Shown in pieces: positions 35,145 through 44,059 of a DNA stretch of 64,000 nt (the first letter of the stretch is position 1; each line of letters begins with the position of its first letter). The position numbers and the translations under genes are program-made. The DNA is from Bradyrhizobium ottawaense (GTDB lineage: Bacteria > Pseudomonadota > Alphaproteobacteria > Rhizobiales > Xanthobacteraceae): contig NZ_CP029425.2 in the NCBI RefSeq assembly GCF_002278135.3, forward strand, positions 806,001 through 870,000. The letters run 5' to 3'. The notes below the pieces were generated by a model. It had not been told where the DNA came from. It worked only from the letters and a program-made list of their open reading frames with translations, and ran no database searches.

Positions 35145-36644
35145 TCAATCCGCCACGATCTTCACGCGATCGCGCACCTTCACCTGCGCGGTGCGATCGA
35201 GGCCGTTCAGCACGCGAAAACGCTCGGCGGGATGATCGACGCCGGCCATGCGGTGGGAGAGCGATTCCACGGTGTCGCCGGGCTGCACGGTGATGACCTT
35301 GATGCGCAGCGGTCGCGCGGCCTGGATCTCGTCCAGCGTCAGGCGGCGGAACGAATTGACGGTCTCGCGCGCATTGCGCTCGCTCTCGGTCGACTTCTGC
35401 CGGGCCGCGAAGATGAAGCGATAGACGTCGCTGCCGAAGCGCAGCGCATAGACCTTGAACTGCCACTGGTCGCCCTTGGCGGCGGCGGACGCGGCCGGGA
35501 AGCCGTTGATGGTGATGTCTTCGGTGGACGCCTTCTCGACGCCCTCCATCCAGCCGGAATTGAGGTAGTCGCCGAGCGACTGCTCGGCCGGCACCCGCAC
35601 CACGTCGAAACGCATCGCCTGTGCGCCGCCCTCGCGCACGCCGATCACGGCCTGGGCGGTGTTGTCGAGCGTGAAATTGTCCGGCGCCTGGAAGGTGAAG
35701 CCCAGCTTCGGATGCAGGAAGCGGCGGCCGCGGACGAAACCTTCGCTGGGGTCTTCGCCGTAGACGAGATTGTCGATCGCAGCGAGATAGGTCTCGCGGT
35801 CGCGCTCGGCGCCTTCAGGCGCAGTATATTGCCGCGCAATGGTCTGCGCGTTCTGCACGCGCTCCGGGGTCGCCGGATGCGACGAGGTGAAATCCTGCGC
35901 GCGCGGATCGAGCGAGCTCTTGCCGGCCTTCAGCTCGGCATTGCGTTCCATCGCCGAGAGGAAACGCGCCGCGCCGTAGGGGTCGAAATGCGCCTTGGCC
36001 GAAATGCCGACGCCGATGCCGTCGGCCTCGAACTCCTGCTTGCGCGAAAAGCTCGCCATGGTGAGCTTGGTCTTGGCCAGCGCCAGCGCGGTGAGGTCGG
36101 GGTCGTTGCTCATGTCGGTGACGACGCGGGTGACGATCGCGGCCTGGCGCGCCTGGTCCTCGCGCATCGCGGCGTGCTTGGACAGCACATGGGCCATCTC
36201 GTGGCTGAGCACGGAGGACAATTCCGAGGTGTCGCTGGCGAGCGCGAGAAGTCCGCGCGTGACATAGAGCTGGCCGTTCGGCAGCGCGAAGGCGTTCACG
36301 GCGCCGGAATTGAGGATGGTGACCTTGTAGCCCTGATCGGGACGGTCGGACGCAGCGACCAGCCGGTCGACGGTCTTGCTGACGAGTGATTCGAGCCTGG
36401 GATCGTCATAGGTGCCGCCATAGCTCGCCAGGATGCGCTCGTGCTCCTTCTCGGTGGCGGGTGTCTGCGCGACGGCCGGCTTGGGCTTGGGCATCGCAAC
36501 GGTCGGCGGGGTCGCGGCGGCCTGGAACCGGCCCATGTCGCCACAGCCGGCGAGGGCCGTACCCAGCACGAGGCAAAGCGCGGCCGGCGCAGCCCGCAGG
36601 CGGCGGCCTTCATTCCGTACGTGCCGTTCTAGCACCCCATTCAC
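35145..36644 (-). CDS. M48 family metalloprotease lipoprotein with C-terminal LysM-like domain
   Basis: Predicted periplasmic zinc metallopeptidase of the BepA/Oma1-related group, involved elsewhere in outer-membrane protein quality control. The 499-residue product has a lipobox LGTALAGCGD near residue 34, the catalytic HExxH in SHEMAHVLSKH near residue 148 and the third ligand in EFEADGIGVG near residue 205. The C-terminal end (ITVQPGDTVESLSHRM) looks like a LysM-type domain, which could anchor the protein to peptidoglycan. The GTG at 36644 is chosen because it precedes the signal. Confidence 0.9.
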   Translation of the reverse strand: MNGVLERHVRNEGRRLRAAPAALCLVLGTALAGCGDMGRFQAAATPPTVAMPKPKPAVAQTPATEKEHERILASYGGTYDDPRLESLVSKTVDRLVAASDRPDQGYKVTILNSGAVNAFALPNGQLYVTRGLLALASDTSELSSVLSHEMAHVLSKHAAMREDQARQAAIVTRVVTDMSNDPDLTALALAKTKLTMASFSRKQEFEADGIGVGISAKAHFDPYGAARFLSAMERNAELKAGKSSLDPRAQDFTSSHPATPERVQNAQTIARQYTAPEGAERDRETYLAAIDNLVYGEDPSEGFVRGRRFLHPKLGFTFQAPDNFTLDNTAQAVIGVREGGAQAMRFDVVRVPAEQSLGDYLNSGWMEGVEKASTEDITINGFPAASAAAKGDQWQFKVYALRFGSDVYRFIFAARQKSTESERNARETVNSFRRLTLDEIQAARPLRIKVITVQPGDTVESLSHRMAGVDHPAERFRVLNGLDRTAQVKVRDRVKIVAD

Positions 36645-36670
36645 GTCGCTTAACCCGTGCCTGGCCTGAT

Positions 36671-37441
36671 TTAAGGCCTTACCCCTGTCGGCTCGTTTGC
36701 GCCCAGCAACTCGACCTGCCCCACGAGCCGCACATCGATCCGCGGCCCCGTACTTCCCTCGACCCAGCCCCGGACTCGAATACGCTTACTTTCCAATGAC
36801 TTAATGGTGATTCCAGCGCTTTCGAACGCCGGCAGCGTGCGCTTTGAAATAGTCGCGGCAAAGCCACGTGTCCAGTTCCGTCCGAAGTTGAGGTAGGTCA
36901 TTGCCCCAGCTTGCCGGACCGACAGGACTTTACCCTCGACCACCACAAAGCGCCCGATCCCCGCCAAAATATCGTCCGGACTTTCCGCGTTTTTTATGGC
37001 CGACGGGTCAGCCCAGTTGCCCTTTTTTTGGCGCCGCGCCTCGGCCTCCGACGTCATCAGGGCCGCCGCGCAGTCCTTGTCCGTGATTTCGGCGGAGACC
37101 ATGGCGTCGCCCTGGGCGAGCAGCACGGCCTGCAACGGGGTGTCGCTTTCGCCGATGAAGACCAGTGCGCCTTGCCGGCCGTAGCGGTCGGGCGTGTCGT
37201 CGCTACCGCGAAGCGTCACGTCGCGGCCGGCGAGCAGCGAAGCCAGCGCCTGCTTCGTGGTCGCCGTCGTCTCGATGCCTGCGAGGCGGATTTCGCGGCC
37301 GTCATCGAGACGCACGCTGCGGGCATCGACGATGGCAGCGACACGGCCTTCGCCTTGGGATTCGAATTGGCACGGTGCGGCGGACGCGGTGCGACCCGCG
37401 AGGAGAAGAATTGCGACGGTGAGATGAAGCCGTTGCGCCAC
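36671..37441 (-). CDS. Thermonuclease-like (SNase) exported protein
   Basis: A 256-residue exported protein with a signal peptide (LHLTVAILLLAGRTASAAPC), then a staphylococcal-nuclease-type OB-fold domain (DGREIRLAGIETT, DRYGRQGALVFIGES, EARRQKKGNWAD) and a second OB-like C-terminal region. The catalytic Arg/Glu set of true nucleases is only partly visible, so nuclease activity is not assured. The start is GTG 37441. It is 26 bases upstream of the M48 gene on the same strand and probably forms an operon with it. Confidence 0.85.
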   Translation of the reverse strand: MAQRLHLTVAILLLAGRTASAAPCQFESQGEGRVAAIVDARSVRLDDGREIRLAGIETTATTKQALASLLAGRDVTLRGSDDTPDRYGRQGALVFIGESDTPLQAVLLAQGDAMVSAEITDKDCAAALMTSEAEARRQKKGNWADPSAIKNAESPDDILAGIGRFVVVEGKVLSVRQAGAMTYLNFGRNWTRGFAATISKRTLPAFESAGITIKSLESKRIRVRGWVEGSTGPRIDVRLVGQVELLGANEPTGVRP

Positions 37442-37509
37442 GTTGCCCGGAGAGGTTGCGTTATGCCTGGATCATAACTCAAACGATGCCAACGACGAAG
37501 GGGCCTTCG

Positions 37510-37600
37510 TAGGGTGGGCAAAGCGAAGCGTGCCCACGTCTTTGCCGATCGCGCGGGCCGTGGGCACGGCGCGAAGAGCGCGCCTTTGCCCACCCTACGG
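37510..37600. repeat. Family B palindromic repeat, copy 2
   Basis: tagggtgggcaaagcgaagcgtgcccac and gtgggcacggcgcgaagagcg with gcctttgcccaccctacg. In the spacer between divergent genes. Confidence 0.85.
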
Positions 37601-37750
37601 CAGCGCGTGTGGGGATTTGCTGTTACGTCACACGCCCGCAATGACGCGGAAAGATCTTGCGTCATTCCACCATTCCGCTTTGCGGAAAACATGACGCAAT
37701 CGCAGACGCGCATCGCAGCCCGCGCTTGCTGCGCTCTTGCGCATGCGGCA

Positions 37751-37788
37751 TGATTGCGGCAACAGCGATTGCCAATAACGATTGCCAA
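37751..37788. promoter_or_regulatory. Short direct repeats upstream of the binding-protein gene
   Basis: CGATTGCCAA occurs twice with 13-base period (37766-37775 and 37779-37788, last base approximate), preceded by the related TGATTGCGGCAA at 37751-37762. Spacing of about one helical turn suggests a regulator site, but nothing is known of the protein. Confidence 0.35.
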
Positions 37789-37842
37789 GAGCAACAACCA
37801 AGCCGCCATCAGAGTACGGCGCGACAAGGGAGATCGTTTTCC

Positions 37843-39051
37843 ATGAAGACTGTTTTGTCGGGCATTTTTGCCGCCGCGTTTGCCCTCAGTGCGAGCGCCA
37901 CCGCGCAGGCCCAGGACAAGCCACCTCTCAAGATCGGCGGCATCCTCGACATGTCGAGCCTCTATGCCGACATCACCGGTCCCGGCAGCGAGACCGCGGC
38001 CAAGATGGCGGTGGAGGATTTCGGCGGCGAGGTGTTGGGCCGCAAGATCCAGGTGCTGGCGGCCGACCATCAAAACAAGGCCGATCTCTCCGCCAACATC
38101 GCCCGCGATATGCTCGACAACCAGGGCGTCGAGATGATCTACGACGTCGCGGCTTCCGCCACTGCGCTTGCGGCCGGCGAGATCGCCAAAGCGCGCAACA
38201 AGATCATTATCTTCAACGGCCCGGGCTCGATCCGTCTCACCAACGAGGCCTGCGGTCCCTATACCATCCACTACGTGTTCGACACCTACGGCCAGGCCAA
38301 TGTGACCGGCCTTGCGGCCGTGAAGTCTGGCCTCGACAGCTGGTTCTTCCTCACCGCCGATTACGCCTTCGGCCAGGACCTGGAGAAGGACACCAGTGCC
38401 GTCGTCATCAAGACGGGCGGCAAGGTGCTGGGCAGCGTGCGCCACCCGCTCAACACGTCGGATTTCTCCTCGTTCCTGCTCCAGGCCCAGGCCTCCAAGG
38501 CCAAGGTGATCGGGCTTGCGAATGCCGGCGGCGACACCGTCAACGCGATCAAGCAGGCGGCCGAGTTCGGCATCACCAAGGGCGGCCAGAAGGTCTCGCC
38601 GCTGCTCGCCTTCGTCACCGACATCGACTCGATCGGTCTGGAGACCGCGCAGGGCCTGCTGCTGGCGGAAGCCTTCTACTGGGACCTCAACGACGACACG
38701 CGCGCATTCTCGAAGCGCTTTCAGGAGCGCGTGAAGCGGCCGCCGACCTCGGCACAGGCCGGCGTCTACTCCTCCGTCACGCATTACCTGAAGGCGGTGA
38801 AGGCGGCCGGCACGACCGATGCAGCGACTGTCATGAAGGTGATGAAGGAGACGCCGATCAACGACTTCTTCGCCAAGGGTGGCAAGATCCGCGAGGACGG
38901 CCGCATGATCCACGACATGTACCTGTTCGAGGTGAAGAAGCCGTCGGAATCGAAGGCCCGCTGGGACGACTACAAGCTGCTCGCCACCGTGCCCGGCAGC
39001 GAGGCGTTCCAGTCGCTGGAGCAGTCGCGCTGCCCGCTGGTGAAGAAATGA
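37843..39051 (+). CDS. ABC transporter substrate-binding protein, branched-chain/aromatic type
   Basis: Periplasmic LivK-like binding protein of 402 residues. A signal peptide ends in ASATAQAQ near residue 25; the mature protein begins KPPLKIGGILDMSSLYADITG, typical of the type 1 periplasmic fold. It contains ADHQNKADLS and, in the ligand region, EFGITKGGQKVSPLLA. ATG at 37843, preceded by AAGGGAG. No permease or ATPase genes are next to it. The following genes process CoA thioesters, so uptake of an aromatic or aliphatic acid is plausible. Confidence 0.9.
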   Translation: MKTVLSGIFAAAFALSASATAQAQDKPPLKIGGILDMSSLYADITGPGSETAAKMAVEDFGGEVLGRKIQVLAADHQNKADLSANIARDMLDNQGVEMIYDVAASATALAAGEIAKARNKIIIFNGPGSIRLTNEACGPYTIHYVFDTYGQANVTGLAAVKSGLDSWFFLTADYAFGQDLEKDTSAVVIKTGGKVLGSVRHPLNTSDFSSFLLQAQASKAKVIGLANAGGDTVNAIKQAAEFGITKGGQKVSPLLAFVTDIDSIGLETAQGLLLAEAFYWDLNDDTRAFSKRFQERVKRPPTSAQAGVYSSVTHYLKAVKAAGTTDAATVMKVMKETPINDFFAKGGKIREDGRMIHDMYLFEVKKPSESKARWDDYKLLATVPGSEAFQSLEQSRCPLVKK

Positions 39052-39059
39052 CGCGAAGC

Positions 39060-39162
39060 GTCATCCCGGGGCGCGCATGAGCGCGAACCCGGGATCCATC
39101 GGGCCGCAGTGATCGTCGACAAATGGATTCCGGGCTCGCGCTTCGCGCGCCCCGGAATGACG
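39060..39162. repeat. Intergenic palindromic repeat, family A copy 10
   Basis: Arms gtcatcccggggcgcgc and gcgcgccccggaatgac with gcgaacccgggatccat inside. Between the binding protein and the first crotonase. Confidence 0.85.
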
Positions 39163-39187
39163 AAGGAAACAACGAGGGAGGCGCCCC

Positions 39188-39976
39188 ATGAACGACATGG
39201 TCCTGCAAAAGCTCGAAGGCGGGCTGCTCACCATCACGATGAACCGGCCGGAGCGGAAGAACGCGCTCAACCCCGAGATGGTGGCCGGGCTGGTCGAAGC
39301 GGCACGGCGGGCGGCTGACGATGCGGAGGTGCGCGCGGTGCTGCTCAAGGGCGCTGGTGGCTCGTTCTGCGTCGGCGGCGACGTCAAGTCGATGGCCGCG
39401 GGCCGCGCGCCGCTGCCGTTCGAGCAGAAGCTTGCGAATCTGCGCCGCGGCATGGAGGTCTCGCGCATCCTGCACCAGATGCCGAAGCCTGTGGTGGCGC
39501 AGCTCGACGGCGCCGCGGCCGGCGCCGGCCTGTCGATGGCGCTGTCCTGCGATCTCCGTATCGCCTCGGAATCCTGCAAGATCACCACGGCCTTTGCCAA
39601 GGTCGGCTTCTCCGGCGATTACGGCGGCACCTATTTTCTCACCCAGCTGCTCGGCAGCGCGCGGGCGCGCGAGCTCTATCTGATGTCGCCGGTGCTCACC
39701 GCGAAGGAAGCGCATGCGATCGGCATGGTGACCAAGGTCGTGCCCGACGCCGAGATCGACGCCGCGGCCCACGAGCTGGCACTGTCGCTGGCGCAGGGGC
39801 CGTCGATCGCGCTCGGCTTCATCAAGCGCAACATCAACAATGCCGAGCATCTGGCGCTGGAGGATTGCTTCGACGGCGAGGCGATCCACCACACCCGCTG
39901 CGGCGACACCGAGGACCACAAGGAGGCCGCCAAGGCCTTCGTCGAGAAGCGCAAGCCGACCTTCAGGGGCGCCTGA
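39188..39976 (+). CDS. Enoyl-CoA hydratase/isomerase family protein
   Basis: Crotonase of 262 residues, PaaB/PaaG-like. The oxyanion-hole segment GAGGSFCVGGDVKSM is normal, as is DGAAAGAGLSMALSCDLRI, but the usual catalytic Glu positions read FAKVGFSGDYGGTYF, with a Val at the first and an Asp in the second region, as in isomerase-type members. The ATG is preceded by AGGGAGGCGCC. Only two bases separate its stop from the ATG of the VOC gene, so they are cotranscribed. The substrate is unknown. Confidence 0.88.
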   Translation: MNDMVLQKLEGGLLTITMNRPERKNALNPEMVAGLVEAARRAADDAEVRAVLLKGAGGSFCVGGDVKSMAAGRAPLPFEQKLANLRRGMEVSRILHQMPKPVVAQLDGAAAGAGLSMALSCDLRIASESCKITTAFAKVGFSGDYGGTYFLTQLLGSARARELYLMSPVLTAKEAHAIGMVTKVVPDAEIDAAAHELALSLAQGPSIALGFIKRNINNAEHLALEDCFDGEAIHHTRCGDTEDHKEAAKAFVEKRKPTFRGA

Positions 39977-39978
39977 CC

Positions 39979-40725
39979 ATGGCGCCCTATATGCGGTTGC
40001 GGCAGATCTGCCTGGTTGCGCCGCAGCTCGCGCCCGTCATCTCCGACATCGCGGAAATCATGGGCCTCGCCGTGTGCTATCGCGACGGCAATGTCGCCAA
40101 ATACGGCCTGGAGAATGCGCTGCTCCCGGTCGACACGATCATGCTGGAGGTGGTGGCACCCTTCAAGGGCGGTACCACGGCCGGCCGCTTCATCGAGAAG
40201 ACCGGCGGCCGCGGTGGCTACATGGCGATCTTCTGCTGCAATGATCCCGACGAGCGTGGCCGCAACGCCAACGCGCTTGGCGTGCGCACCGCCAACGTCA
40301 TCGATCATGCGCCCTATCACGGCGTCCAGCTCCACCCCCGCGACTGCCGTGCCGCCTTCATCGAGTTCAACCACACCGAAGGCAGCGATGACATTCTTGG
40401 CGCCTATCCGCCGGCAGGACCGGACTGGCAAAAATTCATCCGCAAGGACGTGACGCAGGCGCTGACGGGCGTGGAGATGCAGAGCCCTGATCCGCAAGGC
40501 CTGGCCGAGCACTGGGGCAAGATCATCGGCGTTGCGCCTGAAGGTGCCGAGCTGAAGCTGCCCAATGCGACCTTCCGCTTCGTGAAAGGCGCCAGCGAGA
40601 TCATGAGCGCGCTCGAGTTTCGGGTGGCGGATCGGGCGAGCGTGCTGCATGCCGCGAAGGCGAGGGGGCTTGCGGTTGCCGGGAGCGAGTTCCTGTTGGG
40701 TGGGGTGACGTTCCGCGTCGGTTGA
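39979..40725 (+). CDS. VOC superfamily (glyoxalase/dioxygenase fold) protein
   Basis: A 248-residue protein of two linked VOC modules, the N-terminal starting MAPYMRLRQICLVAPQLAPV and the C-terminal with LTGVEMQSPDPQGLAEHWG. Members are often isomerases, dioxygenases or binding proteins. ATG at 39979, two bases after the crotonase stop. Metal ligands are not obvious from the sequence alone. The operon partner suggests processing of a CoA thioester or an aromatic ring intermediate. Confidence 0.8.
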   Translation: MAPYMRLRQICLVAPQLAPVISDIAEIMGLAVCYRDGNVAKYGLENALLPVDTIMLEVVAPFKGGTTAGRFIEKTGGRGGYMAIFCCNDPDERGRNANALGVRTANVIDHAPYHGVQLHPRDCRAAFIEFNHTEGSDDILGAYPPAGPDWQKFIRKDVTQALTGVEMQSPDPQGLAEHWGKIIGVAPEGAELKLPNATFRFVKGASEIMSALEFRVADRASVLHAAKARGLAVAGSEFLLGGVTFRVG

Positions 40726-40744
40726 TGGTCTTCTCGTTGTCCGC

Positions 40745-40866
40745 CACCCTGAGGTGCTCGCCTCTTCGGCGAGCCTCGAAGGGCGACGGCCACCGGCGGG
40801 GCCGTTCATCCTTCGAGGCTTCTCATGGGACGCGTTGCATCCCATGCCTCGCACCTCAGGATGACG
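40745..40866. repeat. Family D palindromic repeat (long)
   Basis: ccctgaggtgctcgcctcttcggcgagcctcgaagg and ccttcgaggcttctcatgggacgcg with the closing cgcacctcaggatgacgg. Related to the short copy at 13271-13315. Confidence 0.85.
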
Positions 40867-40907
40867 GCGAGAGAGAGCACGTCTCTGCGAAGAAGGACAC
40901 ATCCGCC

Positions 40908-43022
40908 ATGCCACATCCGCTCGACAGCTTCTTCGCTCCCGCCAGCATCGCGCTGATCGGCGCCTCGCGCGATCACGAGAAGATCCCGGGGCGGCTCTTG
41001 TCCATGCTGCGCAAGAACGAATATCCCGGAAAGATCTATCCGGTGAACCCGAACTACGCGGATATCGACGGGCTGGCCTGCTACGGATCGATCGGCGACA
41101 TCGGCGCGCCCATCGACCTCGCCGTCATCATCATCCCGGCCCGTGCCGTCCTGTCCGCGCTCGAGCAATGCGCCGCCGCCGGCGTCAAGAATGCCGTGAT
41201 CATCTCCTCCGGCTTCGCCGAGGAGGGCGGCGACAGCGCGGCGATGCAGGATGCGATCGCGGCGCTGGCGAGGCGCACCGGCATGCGGATATCCGGGCCG
41301 AATGCCGAGGGCTTCTTCAGCCAGGTGCAGCACGTGGCGGCGACGTTCAGTCCGGCGGTCGATGTCAAGCCAGGTGTAGTGCCGCTTGTCGCCACCAAAA
41401 AGCGGATCGGCATCGTCGCGCAGAGCGGCGGCATCGGCTTTGCCTATTATCATCGGGCGCGGGCCCTCGGAATCGCTGTCAGCTATGTCGTCAGCGCCGG
41501 CAATGAATCCGATCTCGGCGCCGGCGAGTTCCTGGATTACATGGTGCAGGATTCCTCGACCGAGGTGATCCTGCTGTTCATCGAAGGCATCCGCGACGTC
41601 GACAAATTTCTGGTCGCCGCCCGGCGCGCTGCGGAGATGAAGAAGCCGGTGATCGTGACAAAGGTCGGACGCTCCGGCGCAGGCCAGCGCGCGGCGGCCT
41701 CGCATACCGCGAGCATGGCCGGCTGGTCGGCCGCCTATGACGCGGTGTTCGCGAAATACGGCTTCATCGTCTCCAACGACCTGGACGAAGCGCTGACGAT
41801 CGCCGCGGTGCTTGCCAGCAATCCGCTGCCGAAGGGCGATCGCGTTGCCGTCGTCACCGTTTCCGGCGGTGCCGGCATCTGGGGCGCCGATACGGTGGCG
41901 CTGCAAGGCTTGCAGGTGCCGGAGCTGTCCGAAGAGGTCCAGGTTGGGATCAAGCAGTTGATGCCGTCCTATGGCACGGCGCGCAACCCGATCGACGTCA
42001 CCGCGCAAGGCGTCACCTCCGGCGGCTTGCAGAAGAGCGTCGACGTCCTCGCCGCCTCGGACGAGGTCGATGCGATCCTGGTGGTGCTGTCGCTGTCGAG
42101 CGAGGTGCGCAGGCCCTTCAAGGAAGAGGAACTGACGCCGGTGCTATCGGCACAGCACAAGCCGGTGGTGTTCTATTCCTACACGGTGCCGTCCGACTTC
42201 GCGCGCCGTGAGCTCGCCAAATCCGGCGTCGTGGTACTCTCGGGCCTCACCCATGTCGGCGTCGCGATGCGTCGGCTCGTCGACTTCGCCAAGTTCAGTC
42301 TGCCGAAACCCCTGGACGAAACCCGGCTGCCGGCACGCGACCTTTCTGTACATCTGAAATCGGCGGTCCTGTCCGAGGCCGACAGCAAGTCGTTGCTCCG
42401 CGCCGCCGGCATTGCAATGCCGGATGAGGTGCTGGTGAGAGACAAGAGCGAGCTCGACGAGGCGGTCGCCCGCGTCGGCTTTCCCCTGGCGATGAAGATC
42501 CAGTCGCCTGATATCGCCCATAAGAGCGAAGTTGGCGGCGTGCGCGTCAACATCACCACCAAGGGCGAGGTGTTTCTGGCATTCGAGGCGCTGCTGGACA
42601 ATGCGCGCCGGCACCGGCCTGAGGCGACCATTCAAGGCGTGCTGGTGGGCCCGATGGCGAAGCGCGGTGTCGAGATCATCGTCGGCACGATGCTGGATGA
42701 GACGTTCGGTCCCATGGTGATGGTGGGTCTCGGCGGCATCACCACCGAGCTGTTCCGCGACGTCGTCTACCGCCCCGTGCCGGTCGACGCGGAGGCGGCG
42801 GGCGCGATGCTGGCGAGCCTGAAGGCGGCGCCGCTGCTGAGTGGATTTCGCGGGGCGGCGAAGGCGGACGTTGCGGCTCTGGCACGGTTGATCGCCGATA
42901 TCTCCACGCTCGCCGCGCGGGAGGGAAAGGAGATCGCGGGGATCGAGCTCAACCCGGTGCTGGTGCACGCCGAGGGGCAGGGCGTGACGATCGTCGATGC
43001 GCTGGTGGTGGGAAGGAAGTAA
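40908..43022 (+). CDS. NDP-forming acyl-CoA synthetase (acetate-CoA ligase family)
   Basis: A 704-residue fusion enzyme that makes acyl-CoA from an acid, CoA and ATP through a phosphohistidine. Domain order is CoA-binding (from FFAPASIALIGASRDHEKIP), a succinyl-CoA ligase-like middle with the phosphohistidine context SHTASMAGWS near residue 267, and an ATP-grasp C-terminus (IQSPDIAHKSEVGGVRV). The ATG at 40908 is used; the frame upstream is translated repeat. It may activate the acid taken up by the binding protein upstream. Confidence 0.9.
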   Translation: MPHPLDSFFAPASIALIGASRDHEKIPGRLLSMLRKNEYPGKIYPVNPNYADIDGLACYGSIGDIGAPIDLAVIIIPARAVLSALEQCAAAGVKNAVIISSGFAEEGGDSAAMQDAIAALARRTGMRISGPNAEGFFSQVQHVAATFSPAVDVKPGVVPLVATKKRIGIVAQSGGIGFAYYHRARALGIAVSYVVSAGNESDLGAGEFLDYMVQDSSTEVILLFIEGIRDVDKFLVAARRAAEMKKPVIVTKVGRSGAGQRAAASHTASMAGWSAAYDAVFAKYGFIVSNDLDEALTIAAVLASNPLPKGDRVAVVTVSGGAGIWGADTVALQGLQVPELSEEVQVGIKQLMPSYGTARNPIDVTAQGVTSGGLQKSVDVLAASDEVDAILVVLSLSSEVRRPFKEEELTPVLSAQHKPVVFYSYTVPSDFARRELAKSGVVVLSGLTHVGVAMRRLVDFAKFSLPKPLDETRLPARDLSVHLKSAVLSEADSKSLLRAAGIAMPDEVLVRDKSELDEAVARVGFPLAMKIQSPDIAHKSEVGGVRVNITTKGEVFLAFEALLDNARRHRPEATIQGVLVGPMAKRGVEIIVGTMLDETFGPMVMVGLGGITTELFRDVVYRPVPVDAEAAGAMLASLKAAPLLSGFRGAAKADVAALARLIADISTLAAREGKEIAGIELNPVLVHAEGQGVTIVDALVVGRK

Positions 43023-43038
43023 GCCGCTAAAGCCGCCG

Positions 43039-43184
43039 CTGTCGTCCCGGACAAGCGCGCCCTAAGCGCGCGCAGATCCGGGACCCATAGCCACAGGGAG
43101 CGGTTTGGCGAAGACGCGGAGTGACCAGCTTGCGCCACAACTTCGCCCTGTGGTTATGGATCCCCGCGTTCGCGGGGATGACAG
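43039..43184. repeat. Intergenic palindromic repeat, family A copy 11
   Basis: Starts gtcgtcccggacaagcgcgcc and ends gcgttcgcggggatgacagg, with ccacagggag and ccctgtggttatgg inside. Between convergent genes. Confidence 0.85.
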
Positions 43185-43230
43185 GGGAGGTTGTGGTCGC
43201 TGTGGAGTGATACGGCTAGCGCCGCCGTGA

Positions 43231-44043
43231 TCATCGCCCCTTGAAATTCGCCGCGCGACGTTCTTCCGTGGCCTTCACACCTTCCTTGAAATCCTCCGTC
43301 GCGCGCAGCCGGGTCTGCTCGGCGAGCTCGTGATTGGTCGCGGCCATGACGCGATCGGCCAATCCGGCGCGCATCGTCGCGCGGGTGGAGAGCAGGCCGA
43401 GCGGCGAGCATTCGGCGATTTCGCCGGCGAGCTTCATCGCGGCCGCCTTGACCTGGTCCTGCGGCACCAGCTCGTTGGCGAGGCCCCATTTCACGGCTTC
43501 CTCGCCGGTGACGCGGCGGCTGGTGTAGAACATCAGCTCGGCGTTGTTCTTGCCGATCAGCTCCGGCAGCGTCGTCGTCAGGCCGAAGCCGGGATGGAAG
43601 CCGAGTTTCGTAAAATTCGCGGAGAAACGCGCTTCGGGGCAGGTGACGCGGAAATCGGCGGAGACCGCGAGGCCCAATCCGCCGCCGATGGCGGCGCCCT
43701 GCACGGCGGCAACAATCGGCTTCTTGGCGCGGAAGATGCGCACGGCCTGGATGTAGAGATGGTTGATCGGCCCGAGATTGTCGGCGGGGTCGCCCTTCTT
43801 CTCTGCCTCGCGCGCCTCCTGCGCCTGCCGTGCCGGATCGCCGAAATTGGCGCCGGCGCAGAACGCCTTGCCCTGGGCCGAGAGCACCGAGGCGCGGATC
43901 TCGATATCGCGGTCGAATTCGTCGAGCGCATCCGCGATCTGGTTGATCAGCGAGATGTCGAAGAAGTTCAGCGGCGGGCGGCGGATCTCGATGGTGCCGA
44001 CGTGCCCGACCTTCTCGACGCCGATGTCCTTGTATGTGGTCAT
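43231..44043 (-). CDS. Enoyl-CoA hydratase/isomerase family protein
   Basis: A 270-residue crotonase. The oxyanion region GAAIGGGLGLAVSADFRV is normal, but the segment after it reads ARFSANFTKLGFHPGFGLTT, without a Glu at either usual catalytic position, so it may be a non-hydratase member. It is the third gene of a minus-strand operon, 16 bases after the acyl-CoA dehydrogenase. ATG at 44043 after AAAGGATCATC. The genes upstream make a paired dehydrogenase. Confidence 0.88.
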   Translation of the reverse strand: MTTYKDIGVEKVGHVGTIEIRRPPLNFFDISLINQIADALDEFDRDIEIRASVLSAQGKAFCAGANFGDPARQAQEAREAEKKGDPADNLGPINHLYIQAVRIFRAKKPIVAAVQGAAIGGGLGLAVSADFRVTCPEARFSANFTKLGFHPGFGLTTTLPELIGKNNAELMFYTSRRVTGEEAVKWGLANELVPQDQVKAAAMKLAGEIAECSPLGLLSTRATMRAGLADRVMAATNHELAEQTRLRATEDFKEGVKATEERRAANFKGR

Positions 44044-44059
44044 GATGATCCTTTGATGA

